Of a stretch of 64,000 nucleotides of DNA, positions 11,057-25,100 are shown one piece after another. The DNA lies in NCBI RefSeq assembly GCF_036588685.1, contig NC_086382.1:5183001-5247000 (forward strand). Direction: 5' to 3'. Within the stretch, counting starts at the first letter, position 1. Every line of letters begins with the position of its first letter. The notes below the pieces were generated by a model that saw only the letters and a list, made by a program, of their open reading frames with translations, was not told where the DNA came from and did no database searches. The position numbers and the translations under genes were made by a program. Source of the stretch: Mytilus trossulus. Lineage: Eukaryota > Mollusca > Bivalvia > Mytilida > Mytilidae.

Positions 11057-13103
11057 CTTCAATGTAAAATGTTTGATTTTATACAAAATGAATATCTGTC
11101 ACATTTTTAAAAGAATGATTTGGTTGTTGTCGCTTTGACACATTCCCCATTTCCTTTCTCAATTTTAAGTAACTAATTGTTTCCCTGGTATAAAAAGTTA
11201 AGACCGACTAACCGGCAAATTGCATTTCTTAAGAAAACGCATCAACCCCGTTAGTTGCAAATTCTACAACCCCGCGCGGAAAATTACATTTTAGACAATA
11301 GAAACTTTACCGAAACCAGCATTATTATATTGAGAAACTGACAAGAATATGTCTCATATAGTCGATTAAGGACCTGAGATTGATAAATTATCGGTTCCTT
11401 CAATACACAGATACAGTACTAGATGCGGCATTAACAATTCTCAATAAGGAAAATTCTTCACTTTATTATTATTTTGTACGTTTTGAAACCAACTCGTCTT
11501 ATTTACACTTCGTCTAAAAATTGCATGACTAAAAATAAAAATATGTTATTTCCAATTAAAGATTCATTAAAGGCATATAAAAGAGCTTTCGTCAGATTGC
11601 ACACAAATACATAAGATTATACATAAATATGAATATGATTAAAAAGGACATTATACATGTTAAAAGCACTGGTACGAGACGAGATATTTGTAGTATGTAT
11701 GTACTCAAACAGTGTGTGTATATTTAAAAAAAATCTCGTACCTGTTATGAATAAGATCAGTTAAACCGTTCTAATTCGTAACCCCGGTTAGTCCAGTTCT
11801 AGTCATATGCATACAGTTGATGACAAATATTTACACAGACTACACATTTATTGTATAAATGTATTGTATTTATTGCACAATGTACTGACACAATTATATA
11901 TATTAAATAACGGAAGATTTGATGAGTTTATTATAAAACTAAACGTATAAATATCTACATACAGATTGTATTTTGCCGGAACGTGTATTATCGATCTACA
12001 GCAAGTATTCCTTCCTGGAGTTAAACATATATTATCGAGCTGCGAACCAGAGAAGGTAAAAGGAAATTATCTTTTAATAACTATTATATGTATTACCTAG
12101 AACAATGATGTCAGGTTAATTTATAAATGGTTGCCTCCAATTAACATGATTAACCCCAGTGGCAAATATTACATGCATATATGTACTTCTTTAAAGATAA
12201 AATGGCATAATCACTTTTTTGGACCAGATAAACGTATATATGCTAGACAGGTTTACGACCGTCAACTGATAATGAAATGTATTTTATTTCGTTTGAAATA
12301 GGGTTTTTCCCGTTTGCTATTTGTAGTTAATATTTACAGATGGGAACTAGTATAACTAGTTCGGATACTGGTTTTGTAACAGTATGTACTATTTATAAGT
12401 TTGATGTTAGGTGCAGGAGGCACGAGGGAAGTTTTGGCGGTTTTTATGGGTGGGGTTTAAAGGTACTATATAAAGTTTGGGATTTAAATGTATTAGTATC
12501 GAAGGTGCTCGCAGTTACGTCGGATTGAAGTTGGTCAAATATGTATATGTGCAGTTGCTGCTATGTTTATTGTACGTACAGGCGTTGGAGGCATTAGCCG
12601 GGGGAAAAGAAACGATGCGAAAGAGGAACAATGTTATATGTCATGTGTTTATATAATGTTTCGATTGAAGAAATATGTACAATTCAGTAAAATAAAATAT
12701 TGTATCGCAAGAGAAAATAAGATGTTACTGCGAGCAACTAATCCTATATCTGTGTTTGTCTTGTTTATAGCCTATTGAATTAGAGATTAAATGCTTTAAA
12801 TTCGGACGAGCAGGGCGAGGGAGAATTTAAAGTTTCCATATCACATGACAGACAGATTTAACGCATACTTGTCATTCAGGAGTTTTTCCCTATTAGTCTT
12901 TGTTAAATTGGCAATTTATTTTAATTTTGCAGAATGCATTTTTTTTTCAAATAAAGAACAGGTTAAATTTTAACCCTGTTCAGAACTACAATCAAAATTC
13001 CACAAAAAACATGTAATTGCTAATAAGTAAGACTCGTACAATTAGCATTAAAGTTTAAACCTTTATACCTTCAATTGTATTTTCATATACCTGTACTGAC
13101 AGA
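11057..13103. other. Spacer between pseudogene A and gene B
   Basis: No exon of gene A (1-3 expected here) can be found. Homology to gene C ends near 11098. At 11130-11175 lies a fragment of the common R2 repeat (TCGCTTTGACACATTCCCC), close to the breakpoint. The rest is AT-rich sequence without recognised genes. The last few hundred bases must include the promoter of gene B, but I see no convincing TATA box or initiator. Confidence 0.5.
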
Positions 13104-16100
13104 ATGTTGAATTCAGTTATATCAACGTTGAATATCCAGGCAGTTCTACTTGCTTTAGTAGTTGTATTTATTGTATACAAACTCAGACAAAGATGGAAGT
13201 ATAATCTCCCTCCAGGACCAATTTGCTGGCCTCTGATTGGAAGTTATGAAGGTAATAACATTTTGCTGGCCTCTGATTGGAAGTTATGAAGGTAATAACA
13301 TTTTATTGGCCTCTGATTGGCAGTTATGAAGGAAATACCATTTATTTGGCCTCATTATCATGTATGCTCAAAATAACAAACAGCTAGTACTAGTATGCCA
13401 ATTAAGTGACTTGTTGCTTAAAGGCTTTAAAAAGTTATGTTTCCTCTTACCAGACCGATTGAAAGGAGTTGGTCCGGTAAGGGCTGTTTTTGGCCTCAAA
13501 TTTTAGATTCATCTAACGAAAGTTTTTGGGACACTTTTTAAACACTTAAGTGTCTATTTCAATTGATTTTAATAGTTTATGTGAAACATTTTAACTGATT
13601 TAGTAATTAGAAACGCTCTGATTCAAGCTTAAATATGAAAATTCTATCAAATATGCCAAAAAAACGTCACTTTTCAGATGGTTTTTGTCAAAAATAAAAG
13701 TGGCCGCATCCGTGTTCATCCTTAACCTTTATAGATGTTTTGTATTATCATCAAATACAACTTACATTTCAATATTATGAATGAACACGAATACGGCCAC
13801 ATTCATTAAAGACGGAAACCTTCCAAAAATTAACCAAACTGCCAAAAATTCTGAAGATTTCAGTAATTTAGCATGACTTAATGATGCTGGAACGCAATAT
13901 TTGTGCATTGTATTGTCAAAAACAGCTCATATTTATGCAGCAGAAGCATTTTACTTTCCAAAATATAGCTTAAAGATTACATTTTCACAATTTTCTAAAA
14001 CTGCTATTTTTTGGGGCCAAAAAGGGGTCTTACTGAACCTACTCCTTTATAGATCATAACCTAAAAACTATTTTCTCATTTGTAAAAACATATTTCATTA
14101 TCAGACTATATTTCCTACTAAGACTAAACATTTTACCTGCTTGTTAACCGGTTTTCAGTCAGCATATCAGGAGAACACGATTCTTATTTTGTCCCCTTTC
14201 CATAATTTTTTTGATTAGATTTAATATGTTTTCTGTATACGTATTTGTGTTTTCTGGATAAGTGTGTGTTTTTTCTGTCTAAGTAATATTGTGTTTCCTG
14301 TCTAATTTATTTTGTTTTCTGTCTTAGTATTTTTATTTTCTGCCCAAGTAAGATCGTTTTGTCTAGGTATTAAATATTTTGGTTTACTTGTTTGTATAAT
14401 TCAGATTAATGCGTAATTTCTTCAATTTCAGTTATTCAAGCCAAATTTCTACATGAAATATTTGTAAAATATGCGAAAAAGTATGGACCAGTGTTTACTG
14501 TTAGTGCAGGTAAGTAAACACTGTTGGAGAGATATTACATCAAAATATATTTAGTGTGTAGATAAAGGAAATATCTTTGATCATTGTTGATTAGCTTGCT
14601 GAACCGTGAAGATATAATTAGGCTAGGTAAACTATCCTCCTTTAAGAGTAGACTAGTCCGACAGATAACAAATCCATCTGTCTGTAGGACTAGATTACTC
14701 CGAAAAGAGGGTGGTATACCTAACCGTATAATGACTCCATGGTTCAGCAAGCAAGCAAGCTAACCAATGATATTACCTTTTAACAACACACTCAATGCAA
14801 TTTGCTTTAGGAAAATCAAGAGCTCGAAATAGCTAGGTTAAAATAGTGTCATTTAAGGAGAAATTGGCGACACTGTGTTTATTTATAGATATAATTTGAA
14901 AATTTTATATATGTATACCTGTATATTTTATTTCATTTTTTTTTCAAGTTTTTAATAACACAAACATGTTAAAGATCGATGTTCCGAATTAGTATAGTTT
15001 GAAAAAACTAATGGGATTTTTAATCAGAGCATGGTAGAATAATGACAAATTGTAAAATGGTAAAAGGAAATGGAGAATTTGTCAAAGAGAAAACAACCCG
15101 ATTATAGAGCAGAAAACAACACAAGGCCACCAATGGGTTTTCAATGTCTCTAAATAGGAAAAGAAAAGAATTTGCCTATTTAAGATAAAAGGATTTATCA
15201 AATTTTGCAAAAAAAATATATTTTCTTATTTCCAAAACGAAAAAAATGAAAAAAAAAAAAAAAAGAAATTACGCAAACACATTACAAACACAAAATATCA
15301 GATAAAAAAAAAAAAAAAAAAAAAAAAAACTGAATCAAATTGGAAAAACACCAAAATAAAAAAACGAAAGATACATGCAGTGGATACATCGGGGATTTGT
15401 GCAGGATTTCTTTTTAATATTCAAAGTTAATTCAAATGTTTATTCCTGTTAAATATTATCACATATAACACCCTTTATTTTTCTATTGGGTGAGAAAAAA
15501 ATGACAGCTAGCTACAATGTATGTACAGAAAGCTATTTTTACAGGACCTTATCATATGGTTGTTTTAAACGATATCAACAGCGTCACAGAAGCATTGGTC
15601 AAAACCAAAGCTGATTTTGCTGACAGACCATTCATTCATTCAGGTATGTTTAGACTTGATACATGTACATAGATACATATATACATAAACCAGATACTGT
15701 CATAATTTTGCCCCAGAAACTGACCTTATATAAGTTACATATATGCAGATTTTGATATTTTATGGCGGCCATCTTGGAAAAAGCCGCCATATTTAAAATC
15801 CATAGCTAATAGCTTTTGAAATACCAATAACTACTACCATGCCAAATTGGTGCTTTTATCATCAAACCCATATTTTTTTTACCAATCAGGCGGACTATAA
15901 GGGCATTCGGCGATACAGTTGCGATCTCATGATAAATATTTTACATTTGCATTTCACATATTAAGCAATTAAAATATGTAATACACACAGGCCTTTACTT
16001 TTAGAGATAACAGAGGTAGAAATTTGAGACATTTATTATATTTATTTAAAAAATTTCATTGATGATTTTTTCATTAAAATTTGTACAAATAACTTTCGCA

Positions 16101-19100
16101 CCTGATGCCATTTTAAAAAAGAGGGGTCCATGTACTCATTTTTAAGTTAGATCAGTTTAAATCATAAAAAAAACCCAGTCGAAAAGTGATTCTTTTTTCG
16201 ATATGTCACAATATGAAGTCGCAAAATAACATTTTGCGTTAACAACGTCATTACCTCCCCTCTATCTGTATCGTATGCTCTTAGAATGTTCGCTACTCTG
16301 TTACAAAAGAACCAGCTTTTTAAAAGGCTATCATACAGTGATAATATACCAGAGACAGAAAAATGAAAGGTTCACGTCCTTGTATTTGAGAAAGAAGCCA
16401 TTTAAAATTTGGCAGAAAATGATTTTTGGAAAAAACGAACTTTAAATAGCAACTGCTTGAAACCTATAAATTTATCATGCATTTGAATGACATCTCTTCA
16501 AAGACTTATATCTCTTTTTGTGGTAAATGTATCAGTATAATTTTGTATCTGTGAGAAATTGTGCTTTCAGCTCACATGTTAACGGAAGGAAGTAAAGATC
16601 TAATTTTTGCTAAATATACACCAACATGGAAACTGCACAGAAAAATTGCTGTAAAGGCATTAAGGTAGGAATTTGATTAATTGATTCTTGTAAATAGTTT
16701 TTTTTTATTAAATGCAATCAAAATCATATGGTACTGACTTGATAACTAATATTCCCAGGTTTTTCACTACTTTTGAGATACGCTTAATATAGTGCACTAA
16801 TCATAACATTCTCAACATCTTATCCATGAACATTTCCAGAAAATTTAACATTGGAATATTTGGTCAGATATTCAAGTAACAAAATAATGTTGTATTGTCA
16901 AGTAGCAAAATAATGTTGTATTGTCAAGTAGTAAAATAATGTTGTATTGTCAAGTATATTACATTACTTGTTCAAGGTGCAGTAATCTAATATCCGTTCT
17001 AAAATATCAATGTTTCATTGTTAAAGTAATCTTCTCGATTTTAGTTATCTTCATTTGTCCATTCACATATTTCTTTACACTGCAATGTTTAACATTACTT
17101 TCTTCTGCAAAATTAAAGCAATCTTCAGCCTTCAGTGTTCAGGCACTAAGAATATCATTCCAATCTGGTAGTACTGTTACTGGTAATTCCATTTGATCTT
17201 CATATCTGCATTTAGAAAGTTAAGGTAGATGGGGAAAGGGGGTTTTTCTTAATTTAAATCAATAAGGTTATTTTGATAATTTGTCAAAATGAAGTTTATG
17301 TCATGCTTTTTTTTTTAAACAATTATCAAAAAGTATGGGTGACTGTGCTTTTTCACGCTACAGGTTGAGCAAAATTGCCAGATTTTGTAAAGATTATGCA
17401 TAGAAAACCCAAAAAATAATATCTGAATTTCTAAAACATCAGACGCATATTGCTATTGGGTTGCTATATGAATATATCCTTTCTATCAACCAATTAATGA
17501 TTATGGCTTTAAAAGTTATATACTAGAAGTATCGATTTTTGTCGTTCTCTCTCATTTAGATTGGTTTCCGTTATACACCTGATCTCTTCGATGTTTATCA
17601 AGATAATGGTAGCGTTTAAGACAGACAACACATTACAATCACCGATTCCGGTTATTGCATAAAGTAGACAACAATAATAATAAGAAAAACACTTATTATT
17701 TTGTAGGCAGTATATGGCAGGGAACCGTTTAGAGGAAATTTTACATGCTTCAATGAACATATGTTTACCTTTAATGGCAAAAGAAAATGGAGCATTTAAC
17801 CCAGAAAATTACATAGATTTAATGGTGTTCAATATTCTTAATGGTGTGTGTTTCGGCAAAAGGTAACCAGTAAATTTATATACAGTACTAAGAACATGTT
17901 TATTTTGTCATTTTAAAATGTCAACGTGCGCAGTTCAATAAAAAAGCTCCAGACTGCAAAACATTGGAATTCAATAGATTACCTTTTTTGCAGAGGTTTA
18001 TAGTTTTCATAAAAATTGAGAATTGATATATACTGATCAACTCGTGATACTCAATTTCAATTTAATGATAAACAAGCCTTTGGCAAGTTTATTTGTTTTG
18101 ATAAGTCATCATAGATACCGGGCGTACAATTTTGTACGCAAGACTCATCCGACTCAGTGACTCAGTGACGCTCGAATTAAAAAGGTTCAAAATATAAAGT
18201 ACGAATTTGAAGACCATTAAGAACTCAAAGTTTAATTAGTTTAGATTAAGCATTGATTTTGTAAATTAGGAAAGATTGAAAAGCATACGATTCGTGCACA
18301 TTATATCCCTTGAAATGAAAATGGAGATGCTGAAAGTGGCAAAGAGACAACAACCAGACCAAAGAGCGGAAAACAACCGAAGTCGACAAATGGGTCTTCT
18401 ATACAGCGAGAAAATCCGAGGCATGCTTTAGATGGCCCCTATATAAAAATGTGCACTAGTTCAGTGATAATGAATAGTAATACTTTGTTGGTATGTTGGT
18501 AGCTAATTATTGTTTAAAATAGAAATGAAGTTTTAAAAGCAATATTTATCCGAATTTATATACTTGTAAACGTTGTTTACCTCATCAACGTTTTTCAGTG
18601 TTGAATTAAATGATTCAGAGTTTATTTTTGTTGGTATGCAGGAAGCGGATTTATTTTTCCTCTTAAGTATAAATTGAAAGTCTAAAACAACATCTATCCC
18701 AATTTCATCTAGCTAAGGCTGTAATTTTTATTTATCTATTGACTTTTTTCAGTTTTGAAGTAGATGATCCAGAGTTTATAAAATTGATGAAAATTATCAA
18801 GGAAATGACTGAAATGACAGGACATGGTTTTGTTGAAGATATGTTCCCCATCATGTTTAAAATATGGACAACTTATAAGTACAGAACAATCAACAACATG
18901 AATAATGAGCTCATCTCTATCATCAAAAGAAAATTCGAAGAACACGAAGAAACATTTGATTTAGGTATGTCAACAGGTTTGATGTGTTTATACAACAATT
19001 ATTACAATACGTGTATGTTTCATTATATTACGTTATTTTGATTGGCTACAAACAATCTTGCATCATTCTGAAATTGACCTTCATTTCAAAATGAAATGTT

Positions 19101-22100
19101 AAATTCATGATGACATGAGGTTCCACAATAAAGTGCACAGGGTAAATAAAAAAAACTTGATAGAAATCGCGTTTTATAATCCTAGCAAAATAACGTTATT
19201 ATAAGTATTGCACGCTTTCTCGTTAATTTTTTTTATCCTCTTCTATGATATTTATTAGTAATAACATAAACTTAGCAATGTTACTCTACTAGGTGTGTAT
19301 TTTGACCTCTCTCCAGGAATGCTCCTTACCAAAACATTTGAAAATCTAAAATTGAGTGATTATAATCCTGTGAAAGTATCTATGCTTCTGTAAATAAATT
19401 TGTTTTAGCTTGCTTTTGTCAACCGTTTGCTTCATTTTATACAGACCAAAATTTTGTTTCAATACTTGCAACTGTGATTTTGATGATATATAACTTAGCT
19501 ATAAAGGGAGAAAAAATACCAATTAAGAGGGCAATAAAGTATTGCTATATTATAATTTCACATTATTAAAAAGTAAAAGTTTTTTATTTACCTGTGCACT
19601 TTATCGTAGAAACTTGTGTTATCACAAAAATATCTAACGAAAAGGAAAATTCAAAATGAACAGTCCTTAATTAAATGGCAAAAACGAAAAGCTTAACTCC
19701 ACCAAATAAATGGATACCAACTGTCTTATTCCTGACTTAGTGCAACCAAATTTGTATGTAGAAAATGGTTGATAAAAACCTGGTTTTGAAGCTAGCTTAA
19801 CCTCTCACTTGTATTATATAAACATATTAGCATTTGTTTATTTTTTGATTGTCTGAGTGATGTTCAGTGGCTATAATTTCATTTATGTTGAGAGTAATAG
19901 CAAATTGAAATAACAGTATATGATTAGTGTTTGTTCCGCGAGATGCGACGACTGGATTAAAGGGCTGGAGATTTGAACTGAGCGACATCTGTTGACAGCT
20001 TGTCCTCAAATTTTCTCCACTTGATTCTTTTGTCTCATATCCGGGGTTTTAAAGGACAAACCAGATGATTTTTGTTATTGTAAATGTTGCAACATGCAAT
20101 CTATGGACCCACCAAAGGGTTGAAGGATGAGTTACGATATTTTACTTCAAGAGAGACAGGCACTCAACTAACATGAGACATAACGTTAATTTTCTAATTC
20201 TGACTGGACACAGCTGCTAATCTATATGCGTGCTCAGCCATCAAGACTCCCAACTTTTAAACTGGTCCCTTTCACATAACCGTATTAATGTGTTTTACTT
20301 TTATTGTTTATCAGGTTAAGATCTACCTGCCCTGAAATTTTCAGATGAATTGGACAACTGGTTGTTGGGTTGCTGCCCCTGAATTGGTAATTTTAAGGAA
20401 ATTTTGCTGCTTTTGGTTATTATCTTGAATATTATTATAGATAGAGATAAACTGTGAACTGCGGAAATGATCAGCAAAGTAAGATTTACAAATAAGTCAA
20501 CAGGACCAAAATGGTCAGTTGACCCCTTTAGGAGTTATTGCCCTTTATAGTCAATTCTTAACCATTTTTCGTAAATCTATGTTATCTTTTACAAAAATCT
20601 TCTCCTCTGAAACAACTAGGCCAAATAAAATCAAACTTGGCCACAATCATCATTGGAGTATCTAGTATAAAAATTGTGTCCGGTGACCCGACCAATCAAC
20701 CAAGATGGCCGCCATGGCTAAATTTTTTTTTGCTTTTAACTCAAAAACCAAAGCATCTAGAGCAAATCTGATAGGGGTTGACATTGTTTATCAGGTCAAG
20801 ATCTATCTGCTCTAAATGATGAATTGGACAACTGTTTAGTAGGTTGCTGCCCCTGAATTGGTAATTTTAAGGAAATTTTGCCTTTTTTGCTATTATCTTG
20901 AATATTATTATAGATAGAGATAAACTCTAAACAGCAATAATTTACAGCAAAGTAAGACCTAAAAATAAGTCAACATGACCAAAATGGTCAATTTACCCCC
21001 TAAGGAGTTATTGCCCTTTATGGTAAATTTTTTTACAATTTTCATAAAATTTGTAAATTTTTACTTACATTTCCCCTGGGCCAATTCTTATAGATAGGGA
21101 TAATTGTACGCAGCAAGAATGTTCAATAAAGTAAGATCTACAAACACATCACCATCACCAAAACACAATTTTGTCATGAATCGATCTGTGTCCTTTGTTG
21201 AACATTCACATAGACCAAGGTGAGCGACACAGGCTTTTTAGAGCCTCTAATTGCTTTTGCTGTTTTCTTGTTGAACTTATCCTCATATCGTTTTTTTATT
21301 TATAATACTGATTGCACTTTTAATATAGTTCTAGAAAATAGCTAGAACATATTGAGTTGAGAATGTTGTTAATGGATAAAAACATGTAATTTTCCTTTCA
21401 ATAGATTGGTAAACACTAACTGTCTCATTTGTTGTTTTTGAATAACTTTTTTTTTTAAACTTAACTTAAAAAGAAATGATCTCATTACTGATTTCAGACA
21501 ATATCAGAGATTTTACTGATTCCTTGATATTGGCAAGAAAAGAGGCAGAACAAGAAGAGAACGAGGAAATATTATCCCAGCTATCTGACACACATCTTAG
21601 ACAAACTTTAAACGATATTTTTACTGGTGAGTTGAAATGAATAAAAGTTTTGTTATAATCTTAGAGAAATAGAAATTTTTCTTTTATAAATATGGTGTTA
21701 CTATTAGAAGTTAAACATGTTATAGGAGGCATATGAATGTTGAAGAAATGCTACACAGTTCTATATTTTGACTTTCAACAAAAAGAAGGGAATGTGAACT
21801 TTACATTCCAAGATATATATATATTTTTACGAAACTTCAAAGTACAAATGGCACAGTTTCAGCAATTAAAGGTGATTTAATGTGAAATTGCATTGTCTAT
21901 ATTAACACAAGTGCAACCTACACTTACTATAAGCTCGCAAAATGCTCAATTAATTTACCGTGTTTGTCTACATAATTTTGTTTTAATCATTTGTAAATAA
22001 TCTATTGAAAATGTACATTTTAATAGCTGGAATCGAAACATCGACAGTAACATTAGGTTTTGCGGTACGTTACATGGCTGGGTTACCAGATATCCAGAGT

Positions 22101-25100
22101 AAAGTTCAGGAAGAAATAGACAGAGTCGTTGGTGAGTACTTTTAAGTTTGCTTGTGTCGTTTTCTTGCCATGTTTATAAATAAACTGTTATTACCAATGA
22201 TATTTTAACTGATCGGGCGGAGCTTACGTTTTAATTTGCATACGGACAATCTATCTGAAAATATGTGTGATAGGATGATAACCGTTATAATTATTATTGA
22301 TTTCTAATCACCTATCAGTGTCATCAAAGGAATTTACAAAAGAATGACTGGACACCTCATTTATGAGTTTATCATAAAACACCTTTCTATAGATGGGCTT
22401 GTTTATTATAAGAGAGGAACGAAAGATATTGAAGGGACAGTCAAACTCATCAATCGAAAATAAACCGACAACGCCTGGCTAAAAATAAAAGAAGACACAC
22501 AGACAAACAATAGAACACATGACACAACATAGAAAACTAAAGTATAAGTGAACCGGTTAAACTCCGGCCAGTCAAATAAAATAAATCGAGTAATAACAAA
22601 ACTTGACCATCAACAAGCTTCAACTTCGTACTCTATTTGGACTTTCCTCTTTTTTGATTTGGGCATCGCTTTTGATATTTTTGTAAACAAAAAATGTGTC
22701 TGGCGAACAAAACTATAAACCTAGTAGCCAGGGATGGGGTAATTGAAAATGTAATGGTAATTAAGTGTAATGCATTACAATTCTCCATGTAATTGATTGT
22801 AATGTGTAATTGAGCATTTTTTTTAATTACATGTCATGGTAATTTAATTAATTACAATGAAAAAAGCATGTAATGCTCAATTACTTTTGAATTACATTTC
22901 AATTACATATACTTTTATGGTGTTGATGATAAGAAATTGTGGTAATAGTTGTTGTTGTTATAAATATTTTTTATTTGACATACCAAAATGTTTGCTTAAT
23001 AGTCTTAAAACTTTTAAAAATATGTGAATCATATATTGGTGTTGTTTGTTTTTTAAGAAAGATCTTTATCTAAATAGATTGATAACATTTATATACATAC
23101 CATCAATACATGTATGTATGGTTACACAAATGTGTAAATCAGTTCATTTAGAATTTTAAATCAATGCACACAATCATAAATAAACGTTTGATGTTTTTGA
23201 GCTTTTAATTTTGCCATTGGATTAAAACTTTTTTGAATTTTCCATTTTCTCAAATTAGTATACACAAAAGGATTATAAAAAATAAAAATTATCAGCTATA
23301 AAAACGAACAGCAATTAATCAGATTAAAATATGTAATATTAATAAGAGCCTAGGGACATGCCACTATTGCATGTATTTTATCTAATTAGTAAAATATTGC
23401 TAATATTTAGACATTACACATTGTTTGAACTAGACATTATTTTCAATCTAGTGACAAGCATATTTATGAATAATTGTAAAATAAACAAACATGGACATTT
23501 TTTTTCTTTATTTATATTTTCTTTCTTTATATTATGTTTAGTTAAATGGTTTCATTTCTGAGTTGTCAAAATACCACTTAATGTATTTGCAAGTTAATAG
23601 GAACACATTCCCTCTTCTATCAATACATCTTATGATCTAGCAATACCTGCCATATTAGCTCCTGTTGAAACAAAGAGTTCAGACCAGAGAGATGCAGACT
23701 AAATCACTAAACCTTATAAAATATTATTGATGATCAAATGCAATGCTAAAACTATGTTGTATGCTTTGATGAATATTTTACACTACACATGCTAAATATA
23801 CATGAAATATATTATTTTAAAAAAATTATGAAGAAATGTACTGTGCAATTTAATTAATTACTTTAGTAAAGTAATTGTAATTTAATTAATTACATTTCAA
23901 AAACTGTGTAATGTGTAATTAATGTAATTGACCATTTTGCAATGTAATGTGTAATTTAATTTATTACATTCCAATGTAATTGACCCTAAGTCTGCTAGTA
24001 GCTTTGATGAGAATTTTGAAAGCTTTAATTTGTTTTATAATAATTTAATTTTGCATGTAACACGTCATTTGATTGGCGGATTGTTCTTGTCTATCAGCTA
24101 ATATATATAATTTTGTCATATTACCGTGACGTCATCAACGTTTTTTTTTTTATGATTTACTACTTTAAAAGGAATAGAGAATGATATAAGGAGTGACAGT
24201 AAAATAAAATTCTGGCTATTTGAAATAACCTTAAAAATGTTGTGCAACGTAGAGTGGTATTTAAAAGTGTGCACCACATTTTTGATTTTATATCTCCATA
24301 GACAGAACAAATATTACAGTCATTCCTTGCATGAACAAAATTTGTATTTAAAGAGTTCGATATATCTGACTATTTTTACTTCTGTCACATAATAACATTT
24401 TCATTCATACTTTATACGCATGTTTTTGTATAAATAAAACTTCTTTTGGTAGTAAAATCATATATCAAATTTTCCAACAGGTCACTTTGAAAGTATGATA
24501 AAATATTCTGACATTTTGACGTGCCTCATCCCATCATCTTGTTAATGAATGCTTCCTTTTCATAAAAAGTAAAATATCAAAAAACCTAACTCCAAGGAAA
24601 ATTTAAACGGAAAATCCATAATCGAAAAGAAAACAAATGTGACATTCCTAAATTGTACATAAGTTTTGATTTGTAGAAAATGGGGATTAAACCTCTGACT
24701 TGTATGTCAGTCGCACACAATGCCATTATATTGACAAAATTTAATATCTTGTTCAGTGAAACGAAATCATATACCAAACACATAAAAGGCATGAAATTAA
24801 CCTTTTACATTACGAATACAGTCCAAGAAATTGTATTGACTTACATAATAAAAAAAGACAACAGTAGTATACCACTTTTCGTAAGTCATGCATCGATCGA
24901 GAGAAAAAAATCCGGATTACAAACTTAAACCGAGTAAAACACATTAACTACAAGAGGAAAACAACGAAACAACAGAAACACTAAAGTACAAAAAAAAAAC
25001 CAAACGACAATGTTACACATATAGAAAAGAACTATAAGATATCAACTGCCAATGATTTCTTTTTACATGAAACACTATTAATATATTGACTTATGGAAAG

